From Aureobasidium sp. EXF-3400 (taxonomy: Eukaryota; Ascomycota; Dothideomycetes; Dothideales; Saccotheciaceae): a DNA stretch of 64,000 nt. The stretch lies in NCBI GenBank assembly GCA_024195585.1, contig SWBL01000131.1:1-64000 (forward strand). Direction: 5' to 3'. The position numbers were made by a program, and so were the translations under genes. Numbering within the stretch: position 1 is the stretch's first letter; every line of letters starts with the position of its first letter. This document shows, piece after piece, positions 10,432-21,204 of this stretch. Under the pieces are notes generated by a model, which saw only the letters and a list, made by a program, of their open reading frames with translations, was not told the DNA's origin and did not search any database.

Positions 10432-11640
10432 TCAGTTAGGCTGCTTGCTCAAACTAGCGATACTCCTTGTAAGCAAGATCTGACTCTCCGATCCGCCGGC
10501 CACGGAACTCTTATTGCCCATGTCCTCAATCTTGCCCAGCAGTTCCGCATATCTCAATGTATTCTTCGACGACGCAACATCCGCAAGACTCGGATTCAAG
10601 CACGCAACCACCACAGTCCTGCACTCTTGGCCTCCTTCAGGATCAAACACATGCTTCAAGATCTTTGTCAACGTGCTCCCTCGGATCGGCACATGCACTT
10701 TCTTCTTGCTCGTCGCCGCTAATGCTCTTTGCCGGATACAATCCTTGAGAACCGACAGACTGACGTTGTTTTCACGTGTTTCGCGCATCAATTCGGGTCC
10801 ATGTTCTGTTACATCGCGTGCGATCTCGGAGCCGGCGAGATCGACCATGTAGAGGAAGCCTTGTGTAGAGGAGGCAGATTGTGTGACTCTGATGCGGCAA
10901 ATGCAGTGGGACCGTGACGAGGCAGGGTTCTTGAGTGTAGGTGCTGCACGTCGGAACGACATTGCTTTCTCTAATAGCTCAATGCCTTGGTCTTTGTCGG
11001 TCACTTGACTCTCAAAGGCTCCAACGAGTTGCGTGGTTCCGGATGCGTCTTCTCGAACGGCTATTCGCTCGCGTTGGTTGAGAAGATCGGAGGCCACGTT
11101 GCCTGCTAGCTCGACAACAGTGACATGCAGTTCAGCATGCCGATCCAGCAAATCCGCAACAGCAAGCTTCTGCAACTCTGTGACAGTGAAGGTCTTGCCA
11201 GAACTAGTCTGTCCGTATGCAAACAAAGTACCGAGCTTGCCATCTGCCGCAGACATGACCAAATCACGCACAACCTCATCGTAGACCTGCGCTGTGCTTG
11301 CACCAGCATCGAATACATTCTGAAGTTTATGCGTAGAAGATTTGAGAATGGGACGAGGTCTTCGAGGGTGATTGTAGAGATCATGAAGATCTATGGTTTG
11401 TTGCTTCGCAGTCGGATTCGGAGGACGCGGATAGACGGCGCAAGGAAAGCCAGAAGCAATGTCGTCTTCTAACATTGGACGTATGCGAACGCTAATGGTC
11501 ATATTTGGGTTGCTGTTGTCTGAAGTCTCTTTTGTGGGCTGAGGAGGCAGGTTCATAAAGTGTGATGGAGGCTTGGTGGGATCCAGTTTGTGAACGTAAG
11601 TCTGGTAGAGAGCTGCATTCTTCAAGTAGAATTGGTCCAT
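10432..11640 (-). CDS. kinesin motor-domain protein without stalk
   Basis: This is an intronless 402-aa frame from the ATG at 11640. After a 45-residue leader the motor starts with MTISVRIRPM (about 47). The P-loop is GQTSSGKT (143-150), switch I is NPASSRSH (238-245) and switch II is DLAGSE (267-272), followed by the usual SLSVLKDCI and HVPIRGSTLTKILKHVF. All nucleotide-binding motifs are intact, so it should be an ATPase that binds microtubules. Two things are odd. The segment after the P-loop is shortened: GKTFTVTELQKL lacks the normal GIIPR stretch before the VVELAGNVASDLL strand. The chain also ends about 30 residues after the motor with no neck, coiled coil or cargo tail. The motor resembles internal-motor kinesins as much as any other class, but the class is not certain. 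Confidence 0.85.
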   Translation of the reverse strand: MDQFYLKNAALYQTYVHKLDPTKPPSHFMNLPPQPTKETSDNSNPNMTISVRIRPMLEDDIASGFPCAVYPRPPNPTAKQQTIDLHDLYNHPRRPRPILKSSTHKLQNVFDAGASTAQVYDEVVRDLVMSAADGKLGTLFAYGQTSSGKTFTVTELQKLAVADLLDRHAELHVTVVELAGNVASDLLNQRERIAVREDASGTTQLVGAFESQVTDKDQGIELLEKAMSFRRAAPTLKNPASSRSHCICRIRVTQSASSTQGFLYMVDLAGSEIARDVTEHGPELMRETRENNVSLSVLKDCIRQRALAATSKKKVHVPIRGSTLTKILKHVFDPEGGQECRTVVVACLNPSLADVASSKNTLRYAELLGKIEDMGNKSSVAGGSESQILLTRSIASLSKQPN

Positions 11641-12369
11641 ATTCGATGTGCATGTGTGTCTGATTTCTGTTTCCGAAGAACACCTGAGGCTTTCTTAAAG
11701 CAAGCGCTGCTCTTCATGCTTATGCTGGTGCCTACTTCATGAGCAAGTGGTGCCTTCCTGGTTGCCCCGCCAATGTATGCAGCTGTCCTTCGCTGCACAT
11801 GCCTCAAATTGCAGGTCGCTTGAGTCACACTGACGACTGCCCAGTATCGGTTCAAAGAGTCGTTGCATGTAGTTGCCATGAGCAAATGTGCTGATTAATA
11901 AGTTGAGCGTGAACAAACCCCAAGGCCGACGTTGTCAACCTGAGAAATTGTTGCAGACGAATCATATGCGACCTCGTGTCTAGACCTCACATAAACCAAA
12001 TTTATAGGAGAAATAGAGTCACCTGTAGACACTATCTATCGTGAATTGGATAACGCTTTCATTTGCATTCTCTTTCTTCTCGCCAAACGCTCATGCGGAA
12101 GACAACTTCGCATAAATGATAAAGATAACACTTTTGTCCACCAGAAAGACCGGATTTCCAGCTCTTGCATTCTGATCCTGCTTTTTGAGTGAAAAAAGCA
12201 AAACGTAAGATGACCATAGATATAAAACGCCCGCAAAGAAACCACATTCTTTTTCCGCTGCCAGATATGCTCGAAAAACACCACAAAAAGTCATGAAAGA
12301 ACCCAAGGGTCGAAGGAATTTATACAAGAAGAGAAAGGTAGAGATATTTCATCGCACCAGAAGGCGAGC
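11641..12369. other. intergenic between kinesin and ILV2
   Basis: This is upstream of the kinesin gene and downstream of ILV2, both on the minus strand. Several short minus-strand frames at 12036-12327 overlap one another in different frames and have no domain; the T-rich tract suggests the ILV2 3' UTR. Confidence 0.5.
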
Positions 12370-14527
12370 TTATCTTCCACTGCGTTCTCTTGTTTGTTTG
12401 CGGCGCTCCTTCTCCTTGGCTTCATCGTAGACGAGGAACTCGTGGAGGGCAGAGCCACCAGGAACCATGGGCAAGACGGGGATCTTCTGGTCGGTAACGA
12501 CCTCGAGAAGGGCAGGACCTTCACCAGAGCCCTCGATGAGCCATTGAAGGCTGTCCTTGAGGTCATCGATCTTGGTGCAGCGACGAGCAGCAACACCCAT
12601 AGCATCACCAAGCTTGACAAAGTCGGCGTTACGCTGGTGAGTGTGGGCGAAGCGGTCGTTGTAGAAGAGGGATTGCCATTGTGTGACCATGCCCTGCTCC
12701 TCGTTGTTCAAGATAAGAACCTTGCAACCAATGTTGAACTCAGCAGCAGTAGAAAGCTCAGTCAAGGTCATGGAGAAAGAGCTGTCACCGTCAATGTCAA
12801 TAACAAGCTTCTCAGGGCAGGCAACCTTAGCACCAATGGCTGCAGGGAGACCGTAGCCCATCGTACCAAGACCACCAGAAGTGATCATGGTGCGAGGGTG
12901 ACGCCAGCGGAAGTGCTGAGCGGTCCACATTTGATGTTGGCCGACACCAGTGGTGATGACGGTCTTATCCTTGATGTGGGCAGTCAAGTCAGAAAGCATG
13001 CTGATGACGGTTTGAGGCTTGATAAGCGAGTCAGGGCCATCCTCCTTCTCGTAAGCCCAGGGGAAACGCTTCTTCCAGTCGGCAATCTGGCCAAACCATT
13101 CCTTGCGCTCATTCTCGGCAATGGCGTTGACTTGAGGAAGGAGGTTACGAAGGTTCTCGGTGACGTCGCCCTCGACAGCCTCAGTGGCCTGAACGACCTT
13201 GTTAATGTTCTTGGGCATGATGTCGAAGTGGACAATACCGCCACGGCCTTCAGCAGCGGCAAGGCGAGCCTGTGGGGCGAAGCGAGGAACGTGACCAGTG
13301 ATACGGTCATCGAAACGAGCGCCGAGAGCAAGAATGAGATCTGCCTCTTGCATGGACATGTTAGCAAAGGCGGAACCGTGCATACCGAGCATGTGAAGAG
13401 CTTTGGGGTCAAGCTCGTCATAAGCACCGAGACCCTGAAGAGTGGTAGTGACGGGAATTTGAGCCTTCTCGGAAAGCTCCTTCAAGAGCTTAGGACCATC
13501 AGGGTGGCCAAGGATACCTTGGCCACAGTAGATGACGGGCTTCTTGGCCATGTTGATGAGGTCAGCAGTACGGGAAATGGCAGAACCGAGCTGCTTTCTG
13601 CTCAAGTCCTTGGCGGCGAGGGAGGCAGCGCTGGGGTGAGTAGGGAGAGTGCTGCTCATGGGGATAGGGCGGTTGAGCATGGCACCAGTGACATCCTTGG
13701 GCAAGTCAACCAAGACGGGACCAGGTCTGCCGGAAGTAGCGATCTCGAAGGCCTCGTTGATTCTGCGCGGCAGTTCGGCAATGTTCTTAACCATGACGTT
13801 CCACTTGGTGCAGGCTCTTGAGATACCGATAACATCGGCCTCTTGGAATGCGTCCGAACCAATTGCGGTGGTGGGCACCTGACCGCAGAAGACAACCATG
13901 GGGGTTCCATCCATGAGAGCATCCTGCATAGGGGTGATAACGTTGGTTGCTCCAGGGCCAGATGTGACGAGAACGACACCGGGCTTGCCGCATGCACGAG
14001 CGTAACCCTCAGCCATGTGGCCAGCACCTTGTTCGTGGCGGGGAAGAATGAAATCGAAGGCTTCTGAGTTGTAGATGGCATCGAATACGGGCAAGATGGC
14101 GCCTCCGGGGTAACCAACTGTATGCACGGGTTAGTCGCAAGTCCAGGACATGTTTAGACTGTGGATTGAGTTACTCACAGACGTGCTTGACGCCGTGTCT
14201 CAACATCATCTCGTGGAAGATCTGGCCACCGTTCATGCCGACGAACGAGTGGTCCATCTCGGGCTGTCTGAAGGCCTGGAGAGGCTGGACATCTTCCTTG
14301 ACGGAGCGGTTGAAGGCAGGGCTAGGGACGGAGCGTGCTGGTGAGGAGTGGGCTGCCTGGGTGGCAGCAGCTGTGCTCTGTTCTCTCTTCTCGACCTTCT
14401 TTTGCGACTTTGTGGCAGGATTGGCTGATCTGTATGGCGAGACGGCGGCGACAGGACGCGATGTGGAAAAGTGGCGAGCACGGAGCGACAAGCGGAGAGC
14501 GCGATTCGGGGCTTGTGACGAGAGCAT
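12370..14527 (-). CDS. ILV2: acetolactate synthase catalytic subunit, mitochondrial
   Basis: There are two exons, 14527-14179 and 14117-12370, split by a 61 nt intron (GTGAGT..TACAG) inside the Phe codon of HVFGYPGGAI. The product is 698 aa, normal for fungal ILV2. It makes 2-acetolactate or 2-aceto-2-hydroxybutyrate from pyruvate, the first shared step of valine, leucine and isoleucine synthesis. The N-terminus is rich in Arg and Ser with no acid for the first 40 residues (RALRLSLRARHFSTSRPVA), a mitochondrial targeting signal. The TPP enzyme core follows: FGYPGGAILPVFDAIY, the Glu-containing LPRHEQGAGHMAEGYARA, and the ThDP/Mg site GDSSFSMTLTEL..NNEEQGMV. A TGACTCA element lies 94 bp upstream. 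The regulatory subunit (ILV6) is not in the window. Confidence 0.97.
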
Positions 14528-15187
14528 CTTGATCAATGTACCTCGATCAGCGTGTGTGTGTGCGTGTGAGGAAACAAGACTGGATTGACGCCTCTGGTGG
14601 CTTCTTGTTGGCTGGACGGATGACTCAAAAATATTCGCCAGCGGCCTCTTGCTGTTGCTTTAGTTTTACGGGAGTGCGACCTGCATGCCAAGCGTCTGGA
14701 TCGTTTGCCTCCGATTTCGCTGCCTCCATGTCCCCGGCGCCTCGAGTGGGGTAGTCGGCCTGCACCTTTGACTCGAACCACGCCTTCAATCACCGACCAA
14801 TCTTTTCGATATCATTATTCATCTTACGCATGCTAAGACATTGTGACTGAATTGCAACTCCTATAGCTCTTTGTCCATCTACAATGGCAATTGCTGTTGC
14901 CTCAACTGATTGAGTTTCCTCGAGTAAAAAGCCAATTACGTAGGTCTCGGATTTCGTCGGCTTATCTCCGCGCCTTGTTAACTCCTTCCGACTTCTCCCA
15001 TCGCGCGTGCGCGACAGCCTCCTCCACCATCATCTTTTCATACAACATGACTTCGGCTTCGCTGCTTCCGACGAAACTGTCATCTTGTACATGCAAACAA
15101 ATAACACGTGGCGCACGTGAGAATGTTAAGCAAACAGAAGCTGCTTCACATGGTTGAATATCTGACAATAGTCCAATCCCTACTCAA
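14528..15187. other. ILV2 promoter and 3' flank of the rhodopsin-domain gene
   Basis: Apart from the TGACTCA element there is a GTGT-rich run (14550-14570) in the likely ILV2 5' UTR. No gene is seen. Confidence 0.5.
14621..14627. promoter_or_regulatory. Gcn4/CpcA-type site upstream of ILV2
   Basis: TGACTCA is the exact binding core of Gcn4/Cpc1/CpcA, the activators of general amino acid control. It sits 94 bp upstream of the ILV2 ATG, as expected for an amino-acid biosynthesis gene. The site is seen; its use is inferred. Confidence 0.6.
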
Positions 15188-16499
15188 TCACGCATAGTCT
15201 ATCATGACGGTTCGCTTGATCATGATCTGGTCAGAGCCCTCGGACAGCACACTCTGACCTTCCTCGATCGTCTCAGATCCTCTTTCAGCGACCGTCTCGA
15301 TACCCTCTCCTTCTCTCTGCTCAACCACTGGATCGTTACGCCGTCCGCTGCTCGTCACGTGCGACAGGGCAAAAGATGGTCCTTTACCACTGCTACCTGA
15401 TCTGGACGACGCATACGCTGCACTGGCCACCGGGTCCATCTGCTCCAATGTTGTGTTGAGATATCCCGAATTAAGCTTGGTAAGAGGATTTCGGAGTATC
15501 GGGATAGTAGCAGCCAGAACGGTAAAGTGCATTTCGAGTTGTGTCAGAATCGCCGGTACTGTCATGTCGAAGGTGCGGTCCACTCCCTTGTTCGCCTTGA
15601 CCAACGCCAGTAGTCGGAAGATGGTCACCATTATCGTCCTGACACATCAGCGCCCGTCTGCATACAGACAGCCATGCGACTCACGGAAATCGGAGGCTAA
15701 AATAGATTGCACAGCCCAGTTTCTTCTTCGTAGGCATGTGCAGCGTCCACAAAAGCCATGCCGGACAGATGATCAGGAGAATCTCAATCAAGATACTCAA
15801 CACACCGGTTGCGATCCATCGATAAAGCTGCGGCAATGTCAGCAAATTGTCTTCTCTCGTGAAATACTTTGCGACACCTACTATCGATTCATGGCCAACC
15901 ACCACAATTTCCCACGCGTGTTTACCATCTTCTACCCGAATGGCAATCATGAGAAAACATATGATTGCAAATACCATCGACGCTCCTGCAATAAAGCGAG
16001 CAAGTCGGTGAAAGAAACTTCGCTCGGGGCCAGACAACCGCAAGAAGAAGAGGCTGACTGCGAGCTGTGCAAGAAATATAGTTGGAATGTAGATGAGATC
16101 GCTAACGTAGAGAAGCTGCCCTATATCAGTTCAAGCCATTGATGGATACAAAGTAGGAGCCATACTTTGAGAGCTGTTTTCAATTGATAAGGGGAAAGCT
16201 CTAATTTGGCCTTTCCGAGCCCGGCTTTTGCGCTTGACAGCAAAACAACACTCTGGCATAACGCGCACACCTAAACAGTCAGTTTGATCACCTCGATCGC
16301 GGACTCCTGGACCGACCGAAGCTGAAAGCGTGGTCCAATCGTCAGATCCCAGAGATCGCTTCCATGGATATCGAACAACCAGTCGAGTGCTCAGGAAAAG
16401 TAGCATGCAAACAAGACACAGAGCTGTTGCGATAAAGATGAACGCTGAATGATTTGTGGCCGTGATAACAGGCCTTGATGTCGAGTTTTCTGTCGCCAT
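15188..16499 (-). CDS. fungal rhodopsin-domain integral membrane protein
   Basis: There are four exons on the minus strand: 16499-16317, 16270-16166, 16115-15685 and 15638-15188. The frame holds at each junction and gives 389 aa. The sequence is polytopic: FIFIATALCLVCMLLFLSTRLVV, then RYPWKRSLGSDDWTTL, LCQSVVLLSSAKAGLGK, LLYVSDLIYIPTIFLAQLAVSLFF, a long helix FIAGASMVFAIICFLMIAI, GVLSILIEILLIICPAWLLW, and FRLLALVKANK. The order TM - RxLGxDDW - xxGLGKH-like loop - LYVSDLIY..F is that of the large Pezizomycotina family of Pth11-related rhodopsin-domain proteins, putative seven-helix receptors of unknown ligand. The cytosolic tail is Ser/Glu-rich. An alternative ATG at 16568 would add 23 residues; I prefer 16499 because family members start close to the first helix. 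Confidence 0.85.
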
Positions 16500-17850
16500 C
16501 TGATAGTAAATTCTGGCGAGGACGACTATCAAAGCGAAGTAGCGAAGGTCAGACGCATACGTCGACATAGTTTAAGGATGAAAGGCCTGAACACAAAGTA
16601 AGCGTAACACCGAGCACCATCGTGAGTTATCCTTCACATGGGGCAGTGGAAACCGAGGCCAAGGTTGTTCACTCCAGGTCATTTCTTCCAGAGCAGTACA
16701 TGGCTGGCTTGTGCGATTTGTACTTCTGGAGGATTTTGTCGGTCGCCTCCATCGGAAGTACGACTCGAGAACACAAAATCCTTTGTTGCAACTAAGGTCT
16801 ATTCCCCATCTCCCGAGAGCGCGCCTCAACGGGTGCCCACAACTTCAAGCCTATGTTGTGCCCCCAGCGGCAAGTGCAGTTCGCCCTGTTGCAGCTGTCA
16901 AGGACGATGAGTGGCATATCTAGAAGTGATGATTACCTGGTTTTGATGAGCGTCCACAAGCTCGAGACCGTAAGCTCCGCCGAACCTCATTTTGGATGCT
17001 ACTTGGCCCTGTGGATAGTCTGGCTTCTGTGCGACATACCGCGTGTCTTTCAGAAGGTGGCGACTATAAGGTCGTGCAACACCGCACGTGGAACTTGTGC
17101 TCTCAGCCTTGCTGAAATTGGTGTTTCCTTGATCTGTGCACGTAGAAGAGGCAACACTCGCTTGGCATCAGCTTTGTCACATATAGCTAGGACTTGCTCG
17201 TCTTTCTTTCTCGTTGCACGTAGCTCCAGGGTTCGGGTGAAGTCATGTAAGATCTCGTAGTGCGTCTTCAGTTCAGCGGCGACAGACTAGATTACGATAG
17301 ATGAGGTCGCTGGCTTCAAATCTGGTCGCATAAATCTCGCTTCTGGAGCGGAGTGCAGATCCGGGTTGCGCAACGCAAGCACAGCATCTGTCCCACGTTC
17401 GCTACCATCCTGACATCTGGATTCACTTCTGTGATCGGGTCTCCGCTGGAGCGATTGTTCGTAGATAGTTGCCGCGCTAGTTTCGTATCACGCACATAGA
17501 TGCACACTTGTAAGCATTGCTGCGTCGATACGAGGACAAGCAGCTGCTCACACCATACGATGCGCTTTCTGTACAACGTCCTTGATGAGCTACAGCAGAA
17601 GCGGTATTGTGCATTAACCCGCGCCGCCCAGGAAAGCACGGCCATGTGCAGCAATTTGCAAGTGCCGCTTAACCGTTCGGAGGAGCTGCGGACTTGACTG
17701 ATCAAGACTGCCATGCAGAGTACCAAGTTGGAGGAACATCGACACCCGCTCGATATTTAACCATGAACGTCAGACCCATGTATATGATGGGCATGTTTTC
17801 CACCATCTGACACTTCCACTGCTCTATCACTCGGAGTAGCTGAATTCGGT
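16500..17850. other. 1.3 kb without a supported gene
   Basis: Open stretches occur on both strands (+ 16853-17260; - 17316-17726; + 17500-17697), but none has a domain, a good start or consistent splice sites. One short + stretch (FLYNVLDELQQKRYCALTRAAQ, near 17560-17630) looks protein-like and may be a relic. I leave the region unassigned. Confidence 0.45.
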
Positions 17851-19645
17851 ATGCTCGACAACAAGAATGAAGCCTACGAGCTTCAAACACCTCTCAGCGA
17901 GAAAGGATATGACATGCAATCAGAACAAGGGATCAAGTCTGGGACCGCACGAGATGCCGCCGATATGATGCGTCTGGGAAAGAAGCAGGAGTTCAAGAGA
18001 AACTTCCATGCTTTTTCAATGCTGGGATTGTCTAGTGTTCTGTATGCTCACATCCAACCCCACTCCAGACCAAGATATAGCTAATTCGATTTCAGTATGG
18101 GGACTTGGCAAGCATTAATAGGATCTGCAAGTTTCAGCTTGATCAATGGCGGTCTCGCTGGCTCTATCTGGTCCTATATCGCAACATGGATTTGTACCAT
18201 CTTGGTCACTCTGTCTCTTGCCGAGATGGCTAGCATGGCACCTACTTCAGGTGGTCAATACCACTGTGAGAGAACATGTGAACATGCCTAAGTCAAAGTC
18301 ATGCTGATGTTTTTATTTGAACTAGGGACGAGCGAGTTCGCTCCTGCAAGATTCCAGAAATCTCTCAGCTACTTTGTCGGATGGCTCTCCGCACTAGGAT
18401 GGCAAGCATCGATTGCGCTTACATCTTTCGCTGCTGGGAATATCATACTTGAGCTCGCTTCTGCCATGCACCCTACGTACACACCCGCACTCTGGCACGG
18501 CACGCTCATGACAATTGCGATGGCCGTACTGGCTGTAATGGTCAACACTCTAGGAGCAAAACACCTGCCTCTGCTCGAAGCCACCATCTTATTTTTGCAC
18601 GTCTTTGGCTTCTTTGCTGTTTTGATCCCGCTTTGGGTCATCGCTCCCAAAGTCTCGGCCAAAGAGGCGTTCACCTCGTTTTCCAACACTGGAGGCTGGA
18701 GCAGCATTGGAGCTGCGGTCGTGATCGGTCAGCTCACTGCTGTGGGCTCTCTTGGAGGTTCGTACAGTCGCCGTCCCAACGCTTGACCTACTGACATTTC
18801 GAAGGATCCGATGCTCCAGCCCATCTTGCTGAGGAAGTTGCCAATGCGAGTTATGTGGTTCCTCGTGTCATGCTTGCAACCGTCCTGCTGAACGGTGCAA
18901 TGGGTCTTGTCTCAATCATTACCTTTATCCTCTGCATTACTGACTATGAGACTATGGTCGCAAACAATATGGCGGTGTATCCGTACATCTCCATCTTCCA
19001 GCAAGCAATCGGCTCTGATGTCGGCGCGACGCTCATGACAACACTATTCGTCCTTCTCAACTTTTTCGCGGCGTTGAGCGTTGTCGCTGCTGGATCGCGT
19101 CAGATCTTCTCTTTCGCTCGTGACAAAGGGATGCCTTTCTCGGGATGGTTTAGACAGGTGAGTGAACGCCTCTGAGAGTTGTCACAATTCGGACACACTG
19201 ACTAGCAAAGATTGTGACCATTGGCACGCCAATCCCTCTCAACGCCATCATGTTCTCGCTTTCGATCACTGTCGTCCTCGCACTCATCAACCTTGGTTCA
19301 ACGACAGCTTTCAACTCAATCGTTGGCTTACTTGCTGGCTCTGGAGGATTCTCATACTCCATCAGTATTGCATGCGTTCTCTGGCGAAAGATCTGCAAAC
19401 GTCCTCTGCCACAGGGACGCTTCTCCCTCGGTGTTTCTGGCATCTTCATCAACGCCTTTGCTGTCTTGTATATGGTACAGCAAGCCATCATCAGTTTCTT
19501 CCCGATGTTCGCTGTCGTCACGGTCAAGACGATGAATTATGGTTGTGTCATGTTTGGTGGAGTGGCCATTATCTCCATCGTGTATTACATTGTCCAAGGA
19601 AGGCATGTGTACAAAGGTCCAGTTGTTGATATCCGTCGTGGCTAG
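17851..19645 (+). CDS. APC-superfamily amino acid/GABA-type permease
   Basis: There are five exons: 17851-18041, 18096-18265, 18326-18757, 18805-19157 and 19211-19645. They give 526 aa, the normal length. The cytosolic N-terminus carries KRNFHAFSMLGLS, followed by LMGTWQALIGSASFSLINGG, which is the first helix pair of fungal GABA/choline-type permeases. LSLAEMASMAPTSGGQYHWTSEFAP is the conserved substrate-region loop; its Trp codon is split by intron 2. Further helices run through SYFVGWLSALGWQASIAL, VGSLGGSDAPAHLAEEV, VAAGSRQIFSFARDKGMPFS and the final IVYYIVQGRHVYKGP. It should carry amino acids or related amines across the plasma or vacuole membrane with H+ or by exchange; the exact substrate is not readable. 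The last intron ends in a CAAAG acceptor instead of the nearer CTAG, which would break the frame. Confidence 0.9.
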
Positions 19646-20208
19646 GAAGTGTTGGTTTGAGGCGGGATCATCTTCTGTGTGTTTGTGGATGTATTTGGGT
19701 ACGTGTGTGGTGAAAGTTGTTGCTCTAGAAGTTGGTCATCTCTTAAGCTGTTTTTTCTCATTTCAGTCAGCGAGCATCGGAAAGTCTGGTTCTCATTGTT
19801 GTGATTGGAAGTTACAAAAATCATGTCGGGAAGGGAGCGACTGCCTATCGGGTCTGAGTAGATGGAGTGCTTATCTCCTTCCTGATTAGGATCACTCAGA
19901 ACAGCAATTTAACCGCCGATCTTCGTGATGACACCCAAGCATTTCTCGATTATGCGACTTCCACTTTATTACTTGCTCCTTCAAAAGTCCATGTGACGGA
20001 AACAACGATATACCCTGCTGTGCCACATCCTTCGGAATCGCACGCGGATAGTTGCATGAAGCCTGATACAAACAGCATATATAGCAACATTTCCCCCTCA
20101 CCTCTTCACCCTCTGCTCATCAGACCACAAACCTCTAGAACGATTGAAATCATCCTTTGATACCGAAAGTGTCGCCAAAAGTCTCAAAGATACCGGAGTG
20201 GCAACTAA
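19646..20208. other. intergenic
   Basis: This holds the 3' flank of the permease gene and the promoter of the acetyltransferase gene, with a TATATAG near 20079-20085. No gene is seen. Confidence 0.5.
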
Positions 20209-20999
20209 ATGGCGACAACAAATAATACGGGCGGCCCCTTCGTCCTCTCTCGCGCAACACCCTCAGATCTCGACCGTATCGTCGCCTGCGAATTCAAAAC
20301 CTTCACCGACCCATTTATCCGCGATCTATTCATGGGTCCCGACACTCCTGCCGGCCAAGCGAACCTCTCTTCCCACTATCAACAAATTCTCCACTCCAAT
20401 CCTAGCGATATATGGATAAAAGTGGAAGACAAGGCTACTGGGGAAATAGTGGGCGCAAGTAATTGGAGAGTACATATGAGTAATGTACCGGAACATCAAG
20501 AGGAAGACATTGGTTGGGGGTGGTTGGAGGGAAATCATGAGAAGCTGAAAAAAGTCAAGGAGGTCATGGCTGATATTATGGAGAAGAGGAAGAGTTTGTT
20601 TACGGAGCCTTATTGTCGTGAGTTTCATTTCATCTTTGTCGTGAGCTATCTATTTAGGGTCCTCATCCTTGACGACCGCGTCCTTTCCCGTTTGTTGGTT
20701 ATTCTTGGTTAATTGCTGATTTGAATTTTATAGAACTGCACATTTGCTTCACGGACCCTGATTACCAAAGGAGGGGAATCGGATCTATGATGCTGCAGTG
20801 GGGATGTGACCTCGCAGATCTCCTGTTTTTGCCATCTTGGGTAGAGGCCTCGCCGACAGGCAACTTCTTGTATCGAAAGTATGGATACAAAGATGTTGAT
20901 GTGAAGAAGGGTGGAGATATGGCAGGCAGTTTGATGAAAAGGGAGGCGCAAGTGTTGTCGACTGAAGGTGGAGAAGAAGTAGCAATGAGTTCAACTTGA
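20209..20999 (+). CDS. GNAT-family N-acetyltransferase
   Basis: Exons are 20209-20617 and 20734-20999, with a 116 nt intron (GTGAGT..TTATAG) inside a Gln codon; the product is 224 aa. The N-terminal half reads LSRATPSDLDRIVACEFKTF, the usual first strand and helix of GNAT proteins, and WIKVEDKATGEIVGASNWRVH is strand 2-3. The acetyl-CoA motif is FTDPDYQRRGIGSMMLQWG (about 142-160), with the Q/R-x-x-G-x-G/A loop intact. It continues with the late ASPTGNFLYRKYGYK motif of fungal GNAT proteins that act on small molecules or proteins. It transfers an acetyl group from acetyl-CoA to an amine; the substrate is unknown. It converges with an F-box gene. Confidence 0.88.
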
Positions 21000-21204
21000 T
21001 TTGCCAGACGACTGACATTGTCGATCGATGGCAAGAGGCTCATAATTTGGAAAGTCCGGTCTTGCAGGGTGTCATGCCGTTCGGTCATGAATGATGGGAA
21101 GCCTAGATTGAATCAGCGAATCAAACAAGGAAAGATCGAAACAAATTTGGAGGAACGTGGAAAATTGAGGCACTCACAGAACCTAGGTGCCATCAGGCAG
21201 AGAT

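Noticed and set aside
12394..13821. 475-codon open frame on the + strand
   Set aside because: It is exactly antisense to ILV2 exon 2. Strong codon bias in the real gene leaves the opposite strand open; its translation is Leu/Val/Gly/Asp-rich without any domain.
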